Positions 51,847 to 62,289 are shown, counted from the stretch's first letter. The stretch: 64,000 nucleotides of DNA from Immundisolibacter sp049322795 (GCA_049322795.1 JBMOQH010000019.1:186001-250000); one strand, 5' to 3'. Numbers and translations are program-made. Notes: generated by a model not told the origin, from the sequence alone.

Positions 51847-52935
51847 ATGCCAGCCGTGCGCCCGTTGCTCTGGACCCTGCCTGTCGTTGTCATTTCCGCC
51901 CTCGGGCTTGCGGCCTGCGGTCAGACGGAGCAAGCGGCGGTGAAGCCGCCAGGCATTCTGATCACCACGGTCGAGGTGGACACGGCCACGGTGGAAACGA
52001 TCGAAGCCAGCGTCGGGCAGGTGGAAAGCCTGGTCGAACCCGCCGTGGCGGCCGAGGTGGCGGGGCGCGTGCTCAGCGTGAAGGTGGAAGTCGGCGACAA
52101 GGTGACCAAGGGTCAACTGCTGGCCGAGATCGACGCCGAGGATTACCGGCTGCGGCAGGGGCAGGCGCAGGCCGAGAGCAACCGCCTGGCAGCCCTGATC
52201 GCCCAGCAGCAGCGCCTGGTGGCGCGTTACGAGACGCTCGCCAAGAGCGACTTTTTCGCCAGAAACGCGCTCGACGACGCGCAGGCGCAGCTGAAGGCCC
52301 TCGACAGTCAGTTCGCCGCCGCACAGGCCCAGTCGGGCGAGGCGGCGCGCAACCTGGCGCGCGCCCGCGTGCTGGCGCCGGTGGATGGCGGCGTGACGGC
52401 GCGGTCGGTGAACCTTGGCGATTACGTGACGGTGGGCGCACCCATCGTGCGCCTGAGCACCGACCGGCTGCTGCGCGTGAGCCTGCCCTACCCGGAGGCG
52501 CTGGCCGGGGTGCTGAAGGTGGGACAAGCCGTGCGCCTGCGCTCACCGGCGGCGCCCGACACCGTGATCGAGGCCAGCATCAGCGAGATTCGCCCCAATG
52601 TCGGCGAGCAGAACCGGGCCCTGCTGGTGCTGGTGGACCTGCCGAATCCGGGCGCCTGGAAGACCGGCGCCAGCATCGATGGCGAGGTCATCCTCGGCCG
52701 CCGCGAGCAGGCTCTGTCGGTGCCGGAAACAGCCGTGGTGCTGCGCCCGGCGGGCCCCACCATTTATGTAATCGAGGGTGACAAGGCGCGCGCGGTCAGG
52801 GTTGAGCCCGGCGTGTACCACGACGGCAAGGTCGAGATCCGGTCGGGTGTCGAGCCAGGCGCACGGGTGGCGGTCGACGGCGCCGGCTTCCTGAGCGACG
52901 GCGCCGCGGTGCGCGTGCAGGAGGGTGGCGCATGA
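51847..52935 (+). CDS. RND efflux adaptor (membrane fusion lipoprotein)
   Basis: 362 residues. A lipoprotein signal ends in LGLAAC. The lipoyl halves (VEPAVAAEVAGRVLSVKVEV and ARVLAPVDGGVTARSVNLGD) flank a helical hairpin at about 95-165, followed by beta-barrel and membrane-proximal domains. The ATG at 51847 is the start that gives the signal peptide. Its stop overlaps the pump start by 4 bp. Confidence 0.9.
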   Translation: MPAVRPLLWTLPVVVISALGLAACGQTEQAAVKPPGILITTVEVDTATVETIEASVGQVESLVEPAVAAEVAGRVLSVKVEVGDKVTKGQLLAEIDAEDYRLRQGQAQAESNRLAALIAQQQRLVARYETLAKSDFFARNALDDAQAQLKALDSQFAAAQAQSGEAARNLARARVLAPVDGGVTARSVNLGDYVTVGAPIVRLSTDRLLRVSLPYPEALAGVLKVGQAVRLRSPAAPDTVIEASISEIRPNVGEQNRALLVLVDLPNPGAWKTGASIDGEVILGRREQALSVPETAVVLRPAGPTIYVIEGDKARAVRVEPGVYHDGKVEIRSGVEPGARVAVDGAGFLSDGAAVRVQEGGA

Positions 52936-55900
52936 GCCTGCCGGAACTGTCCATCAACCGGCATGTGCTCGCGTACATGCTCAGCGGCGTGATCGTGCTG
53001 TTCGGCCTGGTCGCCTACCGCGAGCTCGGCGTCGACCGCTTCCCCAATGTCGATTTTCCGATCGTGTCGGTGACCACCACCCAGCCGGGTGCCAACCCGG
53101 AAGTGATCGACGCCAGCATCACCAACATCATCGAGCGTCAGATCAACAGCGTGCCGGGCATCGACTACATCCAGTCGAGCTCCACGCCCGGCGTGTCGCA
53201 GGTGACCATCACCTTCAAGCTGGAAAAGGACATCGACGTCGCCTTCCAGGAGGTGCAGTCCAAGGTCAGCCAGGTGGTGGCGCAGCTGCCGGACGACGCC
53301 GACCCGCCGGTGGTGGCCAAGGTCGAGGCCGACGCCACGCCCATCCTGTGGCTGCACATCCTGGGCGATCGCACCCTGCAGCAGCTGAACACCTTCGTCA
53401 CCAACACGCTGCGCCGGCAGATCGAGACCATCGACGGCGTGGGCGACATCCGCATCGGCGGCCTGCGCCCGCGCAATATCCGCGTCGAGGTGCACCCGGA
53501 GCGCCTGAGCGCGCACGGCCTGACCGTGCAGGACCTGCTGGACGCGTTCCGCAACGAGCACCTGCTGCTGCCGGGGGGCTTCGTCACCTCGCGCACGCAG
53601 GAGCGGCTGCTCAAGCTCGACGTCGAGTACCACAACCCGCGCGAGCTCCAGAACATGGTCGTCGGCTACCGGGACGGCGCCGAGATCCGGCTGTCCCAGG
53701 TGGCCGACGTCATCGACGGCATGGCCGATTACCGGCGCCTGGCCAGGCGCGATGGGCAATCTGTGGTCGGCATGGGCATCGTCAAGGTGAGCGGGGCCAA
53801 CACGGTGGCCATCGTCGACGAGATCAAGCACCGGCTCGCCAGCGAGATCATCCCGAACATGCCCGCCGGCATCGAGCTCAAGGAAGGCACCGACAACTCG
53901 ATCTTCATCGTCGAGATGGTGGAGGCGCTACAGGAGCACCTGGTCAGCGGCACGCTGCTGGCGGGTGCCATCGTGCTGCTGTTCCTGCGCAGCTTCCGCG
54001 CCACGCTCATCATCGCCGCCGCCATCCCGGTGTCGCTGCTCGGCGCCATCGCGGTCATGTATTTCCTGGATTACACCTTCAACTCCATGACGCTGCTGGC
54101 GCTGCTGCTGCTGGTCGGCGTGGTGGTGGACGACGCCATCGTGGTGCTGGAGAACATCCACCGTCACCGCGAGCACATCGACCCCGACCCACACAGCGCC
54201 GCCGTCGAGGGCACCCGGCAGGTGATGTTCGCGGTGCTGGCCGCCACCCTGTCGCTGGTGGCCATCTTCGTGCCGGTGGTGTTCATGGGCGGCATGATCG
54301 GGCGCTTCTTCAACGCCTTCTCGGTGGTGGTGGTGTTCGGCGTGCTGGTGTCGTGGTTCGTGTCGCTCACGCTGACGCCCATGCTGTGTTCGCGCTACCT
54401 GGACGTGAGCCAGCGCCACGGCCGGCTGTATACGGCATTCGGACGCTTCTTCGACGCGCTGGATGGTCTGTACCGGCGGCTGCTGACGGCCGGCCTGCGC
54501 CGGCGCTGGGCGGTGGTGGCGGCCACCCTGGTGGTGGTGGCGAGCAGCGTGTTTTTCTTTCGCGCCATCGGCAAGGAGTTCGTGCCGGTGGAGGACGAAA
54601 GCCGCTTCATGGTGATCTTCAAGACCCCGCTCGGTTCCAGCGTCGAGTACACCAACTCGCGCCTGCAGATGATCGAGCAGGTGCTGCACGCCGACCCGGA
54701 GGTGCTATACGCCTTCGGCGCCATCGGCCTGTTCACCACCGCGCAGGCCAACGAGGGCATGGTGTTCGTCACCATCCGACCGCGTCATGAACGGGACGTG
54801 AGCCAGCATGACGTCATCGCCCGCCTGCGCCCGCAGCTCGGCAACCTGCCGGGCGTGCGCGCATTCGCGGTGCCGACGCCGGCCATCGGCGGCCAGCGCG
54901 GCGAAACCCTGCAATTCGCCGTGCGCGGGCCGAACCTGCAGAAGGTCGGCGAGTACGCGGTGCAGATGCGCGAGCGCCTGATGCGGATGCCCGGCTTCGG
55001 CTTCATCGATCTGGACCTGCTGCTCGACATGCCGCAGCTGCGCTTGCAGGTGGACCGCACGCGCACGGCGGCGCTCGGGCTTTCCAGCCGCGACGTGGCG
55101 ACGGCTGCCAACGTGCTGGCGGGCGGCATCGACATCGCCAAATGGAACGACGATCCGGGCGACGGCGAGCGCTACGACGTGCGCCTGAAGGCGCCGGACG
55201 GCGTGTTCGAGACGCCGGACGACCTGCGCAAGATTTTCCTGCGCGCCGGCAACGGCGAGCTGGTGCGCCTGGATACCGTGGCGCGTTTCATCGAGAGCCC
55301 CGGCCCGGCGCGCATCGACCGCTTCGACCTGCAGTACGCGGCGCGCTTCTACAACAACCCGGACATGCCGCTCAACCTGGCCGTGGAGAAGGTTCAGGAG
55401 GTGGCCGCCGAGGTGCTGCCGCTCGGCTACTCGATCCGCCTGCTGGGCTCGGCTCGCGAGTTCAGCCAGACCATCGGTTTCGTCACCGTCGCCTTCGTGC
55501 TGGCGCTGGTGATGCTCTACATGGTGCTGGCCAGCCAGTTCGACTCCTTCCTGCAGCCGTTCATCATCATGGTGGCGCAGCCGCTGGCCATGGTGGGCGG
55601 TCTCGCTTCGCTGTGGCTGGCCGGCCACACCCTGAACATCTACTCGATGATCGGTCTCGTGCTGCTGATCGGTCTGGTGGCCAAGAACTCCATCCTGCTG
55701 GTGGACCTGACCAACCAGTTGCGCGCCGAGGGCAAGAGCATCGAAGACGCGCTGCGCGAGGCCTGCCCGGTGCGCCTGCGCCCGGTGCTGATGACCTCGC
55801 TGACGGTGATCCTCGCCATGTTGCCGGCGGCGCTCGGGGTGGGCGCCGGGTCCGACACCAACGGCCCGCTGGCGGTGGCGGTGATCGGCGGCATGGTGAC

Positions 55901-56009
55901 CTCCACGCTGCTGACGCTGATCGTCGTGCCCGCGGTGTACTCGCTGGTCGAGAACGGCACGCTGCGCCTGCGCGCGCGCAGGGCCTCCGGCCTGACGAAG
56001 ACGGCATGA
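52932..56009 (+). CDS. RND multidrug-type efflux pump (HAE-1/MdtB-like)
   Basis: 1025-residue inner-membrane pump with 12 membrane segments in two repeats and two large periplasmic loops. The proton-relay Asp pair is in VVVDDAIVVLENI and the Lys in GLVAKNSILLVDL. N-terminal LPELSINRHVLAYMLSGVIV and FPNVDFPIVSVTT resemble the MdtB/MuxB branch. It probably works with the adaptor upstream; an outer-membrane factor lies 3.3 kb downstream on the other strand. Confidence 0.92.
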   Translation: MSLPELSINRHVLAYMLSGVIVLFGLVAYRELGVDRFPNVDFPIVSVTTTQPGANPEVIDASITNIIERQINSVPGIDYIQSSSTPGVSQVTITFKLEKDIDVAFQEVQSKVSQVVAQLPDDADPPVVAKVEADATPILWLHILGDRTLQQLNTFVTNTLRRQIETIDGVGDIRIGGLRPRNIRVEVHPERLSAHGLTVQDLLDAFRNEHLLLPGGFVTSRTQERLLKLDVEYHNPRELQNMVVGYRDGAEIRLSQVADVIDGMADYRRLARRDGQSVVGMGIVKVSGANTVAIVDEIKHRLASEIIPNMPAGIELKEGTDNSIFIVEMVEALQEHLVSGTLLAGAIVLLFLRSFRATLIIAAAIPVSLLGAIAVMYFLDYTFNSMTLLALLLLVGVVVDDAIVVLENIHRHREHIDPDPHSAAVEGTRQVMFAVLAATLSLVAIFVPVVFMGGMIGRFFNAFSVVVVFGVLVSWFVSLTLTPMLCSRYLDVSQRHGRLYTAFGRFFDALDGLYRRLLTAGLRRRWAVVAATLVVVASSVFFFRAIGKEFVPVEDESRFMVIFKTPLGSSVEYTNSRLQMIEQVLHADPEVLYAFGAIGLFTTAQANEGMVFVTIRPRHERDVSQHDVIARLRPQLGNLPGVRAFAVPTPAIGGQRGETLQFAVRGPNLQKVGEYAVQMRERLMRMPGFGFIDLDLLLDMPQLRLQVDRTRTAALGLSSRDVATAANVLAGGIDIAKWNDDPGDGERYDVRLKAPDGVFETPDDLRKIFLRAGNGELVRLDTVARFIESPGPARIDRFDLQYAARFYNNPDMPLNLAVEKVQEVAAEVLPLGYSIRLLGSAREFSQTIGFVTVAFVLALVMLYMVLASQFDSFLQPFIIMVAQPLAMVGGLASLWLAGHTLNIYSMIGLVLLIGLVAKNSILLVDLTNQLRAEGKSIEDALREACPVRLRPVLMTSLTVILAMLPAALGVGAGSDTNGPLAVAVIGGMVTSTLLTLIVVPAVYSLVENGTLRLRARRASGLTKTA

Positions 56010-56953
56010 ACGGGCATCGTCCGCCGCCGCACCCGCCAGGCGGCCAGCGCTCGCGGCCGCTGCCGGACCAGCAGCCCAAGCCCGCCGCCGAGGATCCGGC
56101 GGCGCCGCTGCGGGTGCAGGCCATCCTGGACAGCCCAAGCTACCGCATCGCCGACCAGGACCCGGATTTCCTGAACCTGGACGACACGCGCGGCCTGCGC
56201 CTGCACGTCGACTACCTCAAGCCCGAACTGCTGCTGCGCGAGCACGGCATCCGCCACACCATCGTGGTGTTCGGCGGCACGCGCATCCACGAGCCGGCGG
56301 CTGCCCGGGCCGACCTGGACGCCTGCCGCGCCGCGCTGGCCGCCGCGCCGCACGACCCCGACCTGGCGCGGCAACTCCAGGTGGCCGAGCGGCGCGCCGC
56401 CAAGGCCCGTTATTACGACGTGGCGCGGGAGCTCGGAACGCTGGTCGGCAACGCCGGCGGCGGCCCGCAGGACTGCCGGGTGGTGATCATGACCGGCGGC
56501 GGGCCGGGCATCATGGAGGCTGCCAACCGCGGCGCCTTCGATGCCGGCGCCAAGTCGGTCGGGCTCAACATCAGCCTGCCGCGCGAGCAATACCCGAACC
56601 CCTACATCACGCCGGAGCTGTGCTTCCGCTTCCACTACTTCGCGCTGCGCAAGCTGCATTTCCTGCAAAGGGCGCGGGCGCTGGTGGCATTTCCCGGCGG
56701 CTACGGCACATTCGACGAGCTGTTCGAGACCCTGACGCTGATCCAGACCCGAAAGATTTACCCGGTGCCGGTGGTGCTGGTCGGCGAGAGCTACTGGCGG
56801 CGAGCGGTCGACTTCGACTTCCTGGTCGACGAGGGCGTCATCGATCCCGAGGACCGGGACCTGTTCTGGTTCGCCGAGACGGCGACGGACATCTGGGACG
56901 GCATCCAGCGCTGGCACGAGGCCAACGGCGGCAGCCTGTTCCCCTGCGCCTGA
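56006..56953 (+). CDS. LOG family Rossmann-fold protein
   Basis: 315 residues. GGGPGIMEAANRGA and PGGYGTFDELFE are the two LOG-family motifs (lysine decarboxylase-like phosphoribohydrolases). The N-terminal 60 residues and an insertion near 100-140 make it longer than the 190-residue LOG enzymes, as in the group of predicted nucleotide-binding relatives. The ATG overlaps the pump stop by 4 bp. Substrate unknown; cytokinin-type nucleoside phosphate cleavage is the family precedent. Confidence 0.85.
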   Translation: MNGHRPPPHPPGGQRSRPLPDQQPKPAAEDPAAPLRVQAILDSPSYRIADQDPDFLNLDDTRGLRLHVDYLKPELLLREHGIRHTIVVFGGTRIHEPAAARADLDACRAALAAAPHDPDLARQLQVAERRAAKARYYDVARELGTLVGNAGGGPQDCRVVIMTGGGPGIMEAANRGAFDAGAKSVGLNISLPREQYPNPYITPELCFRFHYFALRKLHFLQRARALVAFPGGYGTFDELFETLTLIQTRKIYPVPVVLVGESYWRRAVDFDFLVDEGVIDPEDRDLFWFAETATDIWDGIQRWHEANGGSLFPCA

Positions 56954-56991
56954 GTCCGGCGGCCGTCGGGAGCCGTGCGAATGGCGCCTTC

Positions 56992-58473
56992 TCAGCGCGA
57001 TCCGGTGGTCACCATGCGCTTGGGCAAGCCTCTGCGGTAGGACCACCAGACCGCGACGGTGAGCAGCAGAATGCCGACGGCCAGGGCCAGCCACACGCCG
57101 GTGTGGTTCTGTTCCCAGCCGAATATCTCCGCAATCACGCTCTTGACCTGCAGCAGCGAGATCACCGCCAGCAGCATTTGAATGACCGTCTCACCACCCT
57201 TGCGCTGGTGCTCGCGCGCAATGTCGATCTGGCTTTTCAGCTGATCCAGCTTCGCCTGCACGGCGCTGCGCCGGGCATTCGCACCGCGGCACTCGCTGCC
57301 GGCGTCGAACAATGACCGCTCCGTGACGTAGTTGAAAACGTTGGGCAGGTACAGCGCGTTGAGGTGGGTATCGGCGTCGAACCAGGCATCCTCGAGGCTG
57401 CCCAGGCCCGGCTTCTTGCTGGTGAGCGCGGTGGCGATGCCGCGCTCGGCCCGGTCCACCAGGGCCTCGTTGTAGATCAGGGCGGCATGGGGCAGGAGCA
57501 GGTAGGGACTGATGCCGATGGTGTCCCAGCACGCGCCCATGGCGCGGTCGTCATCGGCGACGCTGATCAGCGTGCGGCGATGGATGCGCAGGAACGACGA
57601 CGCCGCGGCGAAGGTCGGCTCGAGCGTGTCGAGGGCCTCCTCGTCGTCGATCTGGTCGAAGTCGAAGATGCCGGTGACGATGCCACAGTAGGCCAGGATC
57701 TGCCGTCGCTGCACGCAGTCGGCACGCATCCACCTTCTGAGCGTTTGGGCGTCGTCCTTGCCCTCCGGCTCGCGGGCTCCACGCAGCACATCGAATACGT
57801 TCTGGCGGGGTTCGCTGCCGGCTTGCGCGGCGCCATCCTGGTCACCGATCAGCAGTTGCAGCGTGCCGCCCGTCAGTTCGGGATCATGGTTCGCCTGCAG
57901 GGGCAACCCGAGCCGCCGCGGCAGCTCGGCAACCAGACACCCCACCGCGCCATCCTCCAATCGGAAGCGGATTTTCCGATCGAGGCCGGTGCGCTCGGTG
58001 CGCCCGTCGTAGAGGTGGATCAGCATGATCAGCTCGTACTCGCTGAAGGCCTCGTCCTCGCGCGGCGTGATCACCAGATGCCAGATGCGCCGACCGCAGG
58101 CGGCAAAACGCGTCGAGCTGACCAGAAGCTCGGCCCGGCGCTGCGGATTCTTGACCCGCAGTTCCGGCGTGCGGCCTTCCGAGTGGTAGCTGAAACGGTC
58201 CGGATACTCGATGACGATCGGCCGCCGGTGCAGCAATTTCCCCGACGGCTGTGGGCCGGTGGGCGGGGCCTCGGTGTCGCTGGCAAAGGGCGCCGGCTGC
58301 TGAAACCGGTACGCCAGCAGGTCGAGTTCCATCGAGGCAAAGGCACTGTCGTTCCGGTAGGCCGCCGTGCCGGTTGGCGCGGCCGGTCCATCGACGTAAT
58401 GCAGGCAGACCGCGGCCCGCGCAAGGGACAGCGTGGGGTTGTCGGGCCCGGGCGGGCGGGTGCAATCCGTCAT
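56992..58473 (-). CDS. Hypothetical membrane protein with CorA-like topology
   Basis: 493 residues, family not recognised. The first 380 residues are soluble with mixed alpha/beta content. Residues about 385-430 (AVQAKLDQLKSQIDIAREHQ) form a long charged helix that leads into two C-terminal membrane segments (about 432-452, 463-482) separated by a short loop EQNHTG. This outline resembles CorA/ZntB channels, but the GMN motif of those transporters is absent from the loop. It ends with a basic tail. Convergent with the LOG gene. Confidence 0.6.
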   Translation of the reverse strand: MTDCTRPPGPDNPTLSLARAAVCLHYVDGPAAPTGTAAYRNDSAFASMELDLLAYRFQQPAPFASDTEAPPTGPQPSGKLLHRRPIVIEYPDRFSYHSEGRTPELRVKNPQRRAELLVSSTRFAACGRRIWHLVITPREDEAFSEYELIMLIHLYDGRTERTGLDRKIRFRLEDGAVGCLVAELPRRLGLPLQANHDPELTGGTLQLLIGDQDGAAQAGSEPRQNVFDVLRGAREPEGKDDAQTLRRWMRADCVQRRQILAYCGIVTGIFDFDQIDDEEALDTLEPTFAAASSFLRIHRRTLISVADDDRAMGACWDTIGISPYLLLPHAALIYNEALVDRAERGIATALTSKKPGLGSLEDAWFDADTHLNALYLPNVFNYVTERSLFDAGSECRGANARRSAVQAKLDQLKSQIDIAREHQRKGGETVIQMLLAVISLLQVKSVIAEIFGWEQNHTGVWLALAVGILLLTVAVWWSYRRGLPKRMVTTGSR

Positions 58474-58503
58474 GGTCGGCTCGCGGTTGGGGTGGTGTCG
58501 ACG

Positions 58504-59220
58504 TCAGGACGCGCGCGGCGCCAGGAGCATTTTGGCGCCATCCAGTGCCCGTTCCATGGCCCGAAAATCGGCATCCGTGGCCGGCTCGGCGATCCCCAGC
58601 GCGCGATAGAACTCGTGCAGGAAATCCCGCACCACGCTGCCCGCGATGGGGCCGGTCGGCGGGTAGAAGGCGAGCAGCAGCAGGTGCCGGCACGGTCCGT
58701 CGCCGCCTTCGAGCGCCGGCTGTACGTAGGGTATGTCGATCCGCCGTGCGCCCAGGCGCGCCAGCGCCGTCAGGCGCTCGCGCGGCGGCATCGCGGCATC
58801 GCCCCTCGCGCCGACCCGGTCCGGGTCTTCCGCCTCGGCGAATACGCCGCGAAGCTCCGCGCCGTGCGCGCGGGCGTCCTGCTGCAGCCGCTGCAGCGCA
58901 CCGCGCACGAGCTGCCGGCCGAGCCCGCGGCGGCGTCCGTCGGGAGCCACCACCAGATACGTGAGCAGACCACAGCGGCTGTCCCGGTAATACTCGAAGG
59001 CGATGCCGCCGAGCAGGTGCCCTTCCTGGCCATCGACGGCCACCAGCAGGTGCATGCGGGGCTGCGGCGGCGGCAGGTCCCCATACAGCCGCGGCGGCCA
59101 CTGCGCCGGATCCTCACGCTCGGCCGGGTCGGTGAACGTGCGCCGGTACAACGCCTCGAAGGCGGCCAGCAGCGCCGGGTTTGGCTGTTCTCGCAGGTCG
59201 GTCAACAGTGGGCTGGGCAT
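58504..59220 (-). CDS. GNAT family N-acetyltransferase
   Basis: 238 residues. The acetyl-CoA motif is RRRGLGRQLV, preceded by LLTYLVVAPDG. The C-terminal half (RIDIPYVQPAL, then HLLLLAFYPP) has no motif I recognise. The substrate is unknown. The ATG at 59220 gives the natural N-terminus. It follows the NodT gene by about 60 bp in the same orientation. Confidence 0.75.
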   Translation of the reverse strand: MPSPLLTDLREQPNPALLAAFEALYRRTFTDPAEREDPAQWPPRLYGDLPPPQPRMHLLVAVDGQEGHLLGGIAFEYYRDSRCGLLTYLVVAPDGRRRGLGRQLVRGALQRLQQDARAHGAELRGVFAEAEDPDRVGARGDAAMPPRERLTALARLGARRIDIPYVQPALEGGDGPCRHLLLLAFYPPTGPIAGSVVRDFLHEFYRALGIAEPATDADFRAMERALDGAKMLLAPRAS

Positions 59221-59281
59221 GGGGTGCGTGCGTTCCGGAAAGTGGTCTCTTCGGGTGGCGTCACGGCCGCCCGCGCGGCAT

Positions 59282-60673
59282 TCAGGCGTCCGCCTCCGCG
59301 GCCCAGCCACCACCAAGCGCCTTGAACAAGGTCGCTGCGGCCGCGCGACTGTCACGCGCCGCGGCCGTCTGGTCGAGCTGCGCCGTCAGCAGGCTGCGCT
59401 GGGCGTCGAGCACGGTCAGGTACAGGCCGCGCCCGCTGCGGTACTGCAACTGCGCCAGGGCGAGCGCGCGGGTAAGGGCGCGCACCGCGTCGGTCTGTGC
59501 CTGTTCCCGGGCCTGCGCTTCGCGCAGCGTGGTGAGTGCATCGCGCACTTCGCCGAACGCCGTCTGCACGGTCTGCCGGTACAGTAGTTCGGCCTGCACG
59601 CTGCGCGCCCGGGCACCTTCAACCTGCGCCCTGACGCGCCCGAAATCGAGCAGCGGCGCCACCAGCGAGCTGCCGAGCGACCAGCTTTGCGCGGGCCCGG
59701 TGAACAGATCCCCGACCCGCAGCGCGTCGCTGCCGATCAGCGCGGACAGACTGATGCGCGGAAACCACAGGGCACGCGCGGCGCCGATGTCGGCGTTCGC
59801 GGCGCGCAGCGCCGCCTCGGCGGCGCGGATGTCGGGCCGGCGCTGCAGCAGCTCGCTCGGCAGCACGCGCGGCAGCGCCCCCGGCAGTGCGCTGGCGGCA
59901 AGCTGCGGCGGCGCTTGAGTTTCGATCAGCGATCGCGGCGTCGCCCCCGTCAGCACGGCCAGCGCGGTTTCACCGCGGCCCAGGGCGTCGCGCAGGCTCG
60001 CCGCCAGCGCCTGCGTGCTGGCGAGTTCCGCCTGTGCCTGGCGCAGCGTGAGCTCGGTGTCGGCACCCAGACGCAGGCGCGCCTCCTGAACGCGCAGCGC
60101 CTCCTGGCGCGCCTCGACGGTGGCGTCGGTGATGGCGAGCTGGCGCTGGGCGTTGCGCACGTCGAGGTAGGCGCTGACCACGTCGGTGATCACCGTCAGG
60201 CGCAGCGCCTCGGCGGTGTAGGCGGAATCGAACAGGCGCGCACGGGCGGCGTCGGTGGCGCTGCGCAGGCGACCGAACAGGTCGAGCTCGTAACCGAGCA
60301 CGCCCGCGACGCTGTAGAGCGTCCGTACGTCGCCGCCGGTGCCCGAAGCGCCGCGCTGGCGCGAGGCATCCGCCTGCACGTCCAGGGTCGGCCACTGCTC
60401 GGCACGGCTGCCGGCGAGCTGCGCGCGCGCTTCCTCCACCCGCGCCGTGGCGAGCGCGAGGTCAAGGTTGGCGTCGAGCGCCTGCGCGACCAGGCGGTCG
60501 AGTTCCGGGTCGCCAAACTGCGTCCACCAGTCGGCCGGCAGGCGCGCCGTGGCGGCATCAAGGGCGGCGTCGTTCCAGCCGGCCGGCAGATCGGCCGCCG
60601 GCGGCGCGCGGTGCGGCGCCAGCGAACAGGCGCCCAGCGTGGCCGCCAGCACAAGGCCGGCGGCCCGCCTCAC
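59282..60673 (-). CDS. NodT-type RND outer-membrane factor lipoprotein
   Basis: 463 residues. A lipoprotein signal ends in LGACS. The two OEP repeats are visible, with WWTQFGDPELDRLVAQAL, YELDLFGRLR and ELLQRRPDIRAAEAALRAAN as family marks. It forms the trimeric outer-membrane tunnel of an RND or other tripartite pump. It is close to the adaptor and pump at 51.8-56.0 kb but on the opposite strand, so partnership is likely but unproven. Confidence 0.9.
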   Translation of the reverse strand: MRRAAGLVLAATLGACSLAPHRAPPAADLPAGWNDAALDAATARLPADWWTQFGDPELDRLVAQALDANLDLALATARVEEARAQLAGSRAEQWPTLDVQADASRQRGASGTGGDVRTLYSVAGVLGYELDLFGRLRSATDAARARLFDSAYTAEALRLTVITDVVSAYLDVRNAQRQLAITDATVEARQEALRVQEARLRLGADTELTLRQAQAELASTQALAASLRDALGRGETALAVLTGATPRSLIETQAPPQLAASALPGALPRVLPSELLQRRPDIRAAEAALRAANADIGAARALWFPRISLSALIGSDALRVGDLFTGPAQSWSLGSSLVAPLLDFGRVRAQVEGARARSVQAELLYRQTVQTAFGEVRDALTTLREAQAREQAQTDAVRALTRALALAQLQYRSGRGLYLTVLDAQRSLLTAQLDQTAAARDSRAAAATLFKALGGGWAAEADA

Positions 60674-60704
60674 AAGGGCGCACGATGCGAATCGGGGTTT
60701 CAGC

Positions 60705-62087
60705 TCAGCTGCCCAGCAAGGCGCTGTGCCGGCGCGCGTACAAAAAGTACACGACCACGCCGAGCACCATCCAGATCACGAACCGCCACAGGGTGACCGC
60801 CTCCAGGCTCGCGATCAGGTAACCGCACGACAGGATGGCAAGAATGGGCGTCCACGGCATGAACGGCGTGCGAAACGGCCGGTGCAGGTCCGGCTGCGCG
60901 CGGCGCAGATAGAGCACCGCCACCGACACCATCACGAAGGCGGCGAGCGTGCCGACGTTGACCAGTGACGCCACCTCGTGGATGGGCAACACGCCGGCGG
61001 CGATGGCGATCAGCAGACCGGTCGCCAGGGTGGTGCGCGCCGGGGTGCGAAAGCGCGGGTGCACCTCGCTGAACATCGGCGGCAACAGGCCATCGCGCGA
61101 CATGGCGTAGAACACCCGCGTCTGGCCGTACATCATCACCAGCAGCACCGATGTCAGGCCCGCCACCGCGCCGACGGCCGTGGCGCCGGCGGCGAAGCGT
61201 TCGCCCACCTGCGCGAGGGCAAACGCGATCGGGTCGGACACGTTCAGCGTGGCATACGGCGCGATGCCGGTCAGCACCACGGTGACGGCGATGTAGATCA
61301 GCGTGCACACCACCAGCGAGGCGATGATGCCGATCGGCATGTCGCGCTGCGGATTGCGGGCTTCCTCGGCGGCAGTGGAGACGGCGTCGAAGCCTATATA
61401 GGCAAAGAAGATCAGGCCGGCACCGGCCATCACGCCCGACCAGCCGAACGGCATGAACGGCTCCCAGTTGACCGGCTGCACGTGCGGCACGGCGGCAATC
61501 AGGAAGATGCCGATCACGGCCACCTTCACGATCACGATCACCGCGTTGGCAACGCTCGTCTGACGCACGCCGATCGCCAGCACCATGCTGATCAGCAACA
61601 TCACGGAAAATGCCGGCAGATTGATGATGCCGCCGTCACCCGGCGCATGGGTCAGCGCGGCCGGCAGGTTGATGCCGATCCCCTGCAACAGGCGCAGGAA
61701 GTAGCCCGACCAGCCGATGGCCACTGTGGCGCAGGCAAGCGCGTATTCGAGGATCAGATCCCAGCCGATGATCCACGCCGGCAGCTGGCCGAGCGTGACG
61801 TAGGTATACGTGTAGGCGCTGCCGGACAGCGGCACCGTGGAGGCGAATTCCGCATACACCAGCGCCGCGAAACCGCAGGCGAACGCCCCCATCACGAACG
61901 ACAGCGACAGCGCCGGGCCGGCCTTGGTGGCCGCCGCCACGCCGGTGAGCACGAAGATGCCCGCGCCGATGATCGCGCCGATGCCGAGCAGCGTGAGGTC
62001 CAGACCCGACAGGTGGCGCGCCAGACCGTGTTCCGCACCCGCTGCGGCCTGCTCGATCGATTTCTTCTTGAACACGCTGTGCTGCAT
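60705..62087 (-). CDS. APC family amino-acid permease
   Basis: 460 residues with about 12 membrane segments. GIGAIIGAGIFVLTG in segment 1 and FFAYIGFDAVSTAAEEARNP are signatures of the cationic amino acid transporter (CAT/YfnA) group. It imports amino acids with protons. The ATG at 62087 matches the family N-terminus. The substrate cannot be refined. Confidence 0.88.
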   Translation of the reverse strand: MQHSVFKKKSIEQAAAGAEHGLARHLSGLDLTLLGIGAIIGAGIFVLTGVAAATKAGPALSLSFVMGAFACGFAALVYAEFASTVPLSGSAYTYTYVTLGQLPAWIIGWDLILEYALACATVAIGWSGYFLRLLQGIGINLPAALTHAPGDGGIINLPAFSVMLLISMVLAIGVRQTSVANAVIVIVKVAVIGIFLIAAVPHVQPVNWEPFMPFGWSGVMAGAGLIFFAYIGFDAVSTAAEEARNPQRDMPIGIIASLVVCTLIYIAVTVVLTGIAPYATLNVSDPIAFALAQVGERFAAGATAVGAVAGLTSVLLVMMYGQTRVFYAMSRDGLLPPMFSEVHPRFRTPARTTLATGLLIAIAAGVLPIHEVASLVNVGTLAAFVMVSVAVLYLRRAQPDLHRPFRTPFMPWTPILAILSCGYLIASLEAVTLWRFVIWMVLGVVVYFLYARRHSALLGS

Positions 62088-62289
62088 TGCTGCTGTTCCC
62101 TGACTGAAGAATGAAACTGAACCTGGCGCGGCAGCCGGGCGCATCCGCCTCCGCCACACGCAACAAGCGCCGGTGCGGCGACAAGTATGGGGTCGCCAGC
62201 GCCCCGGCCCCAACCGCGCGTCCAGGCCGACACCAACAGGCCAAGCAACCCGCATGCCCGAGCCGCGCGCCACGGCGCCCGCGGCCCGA

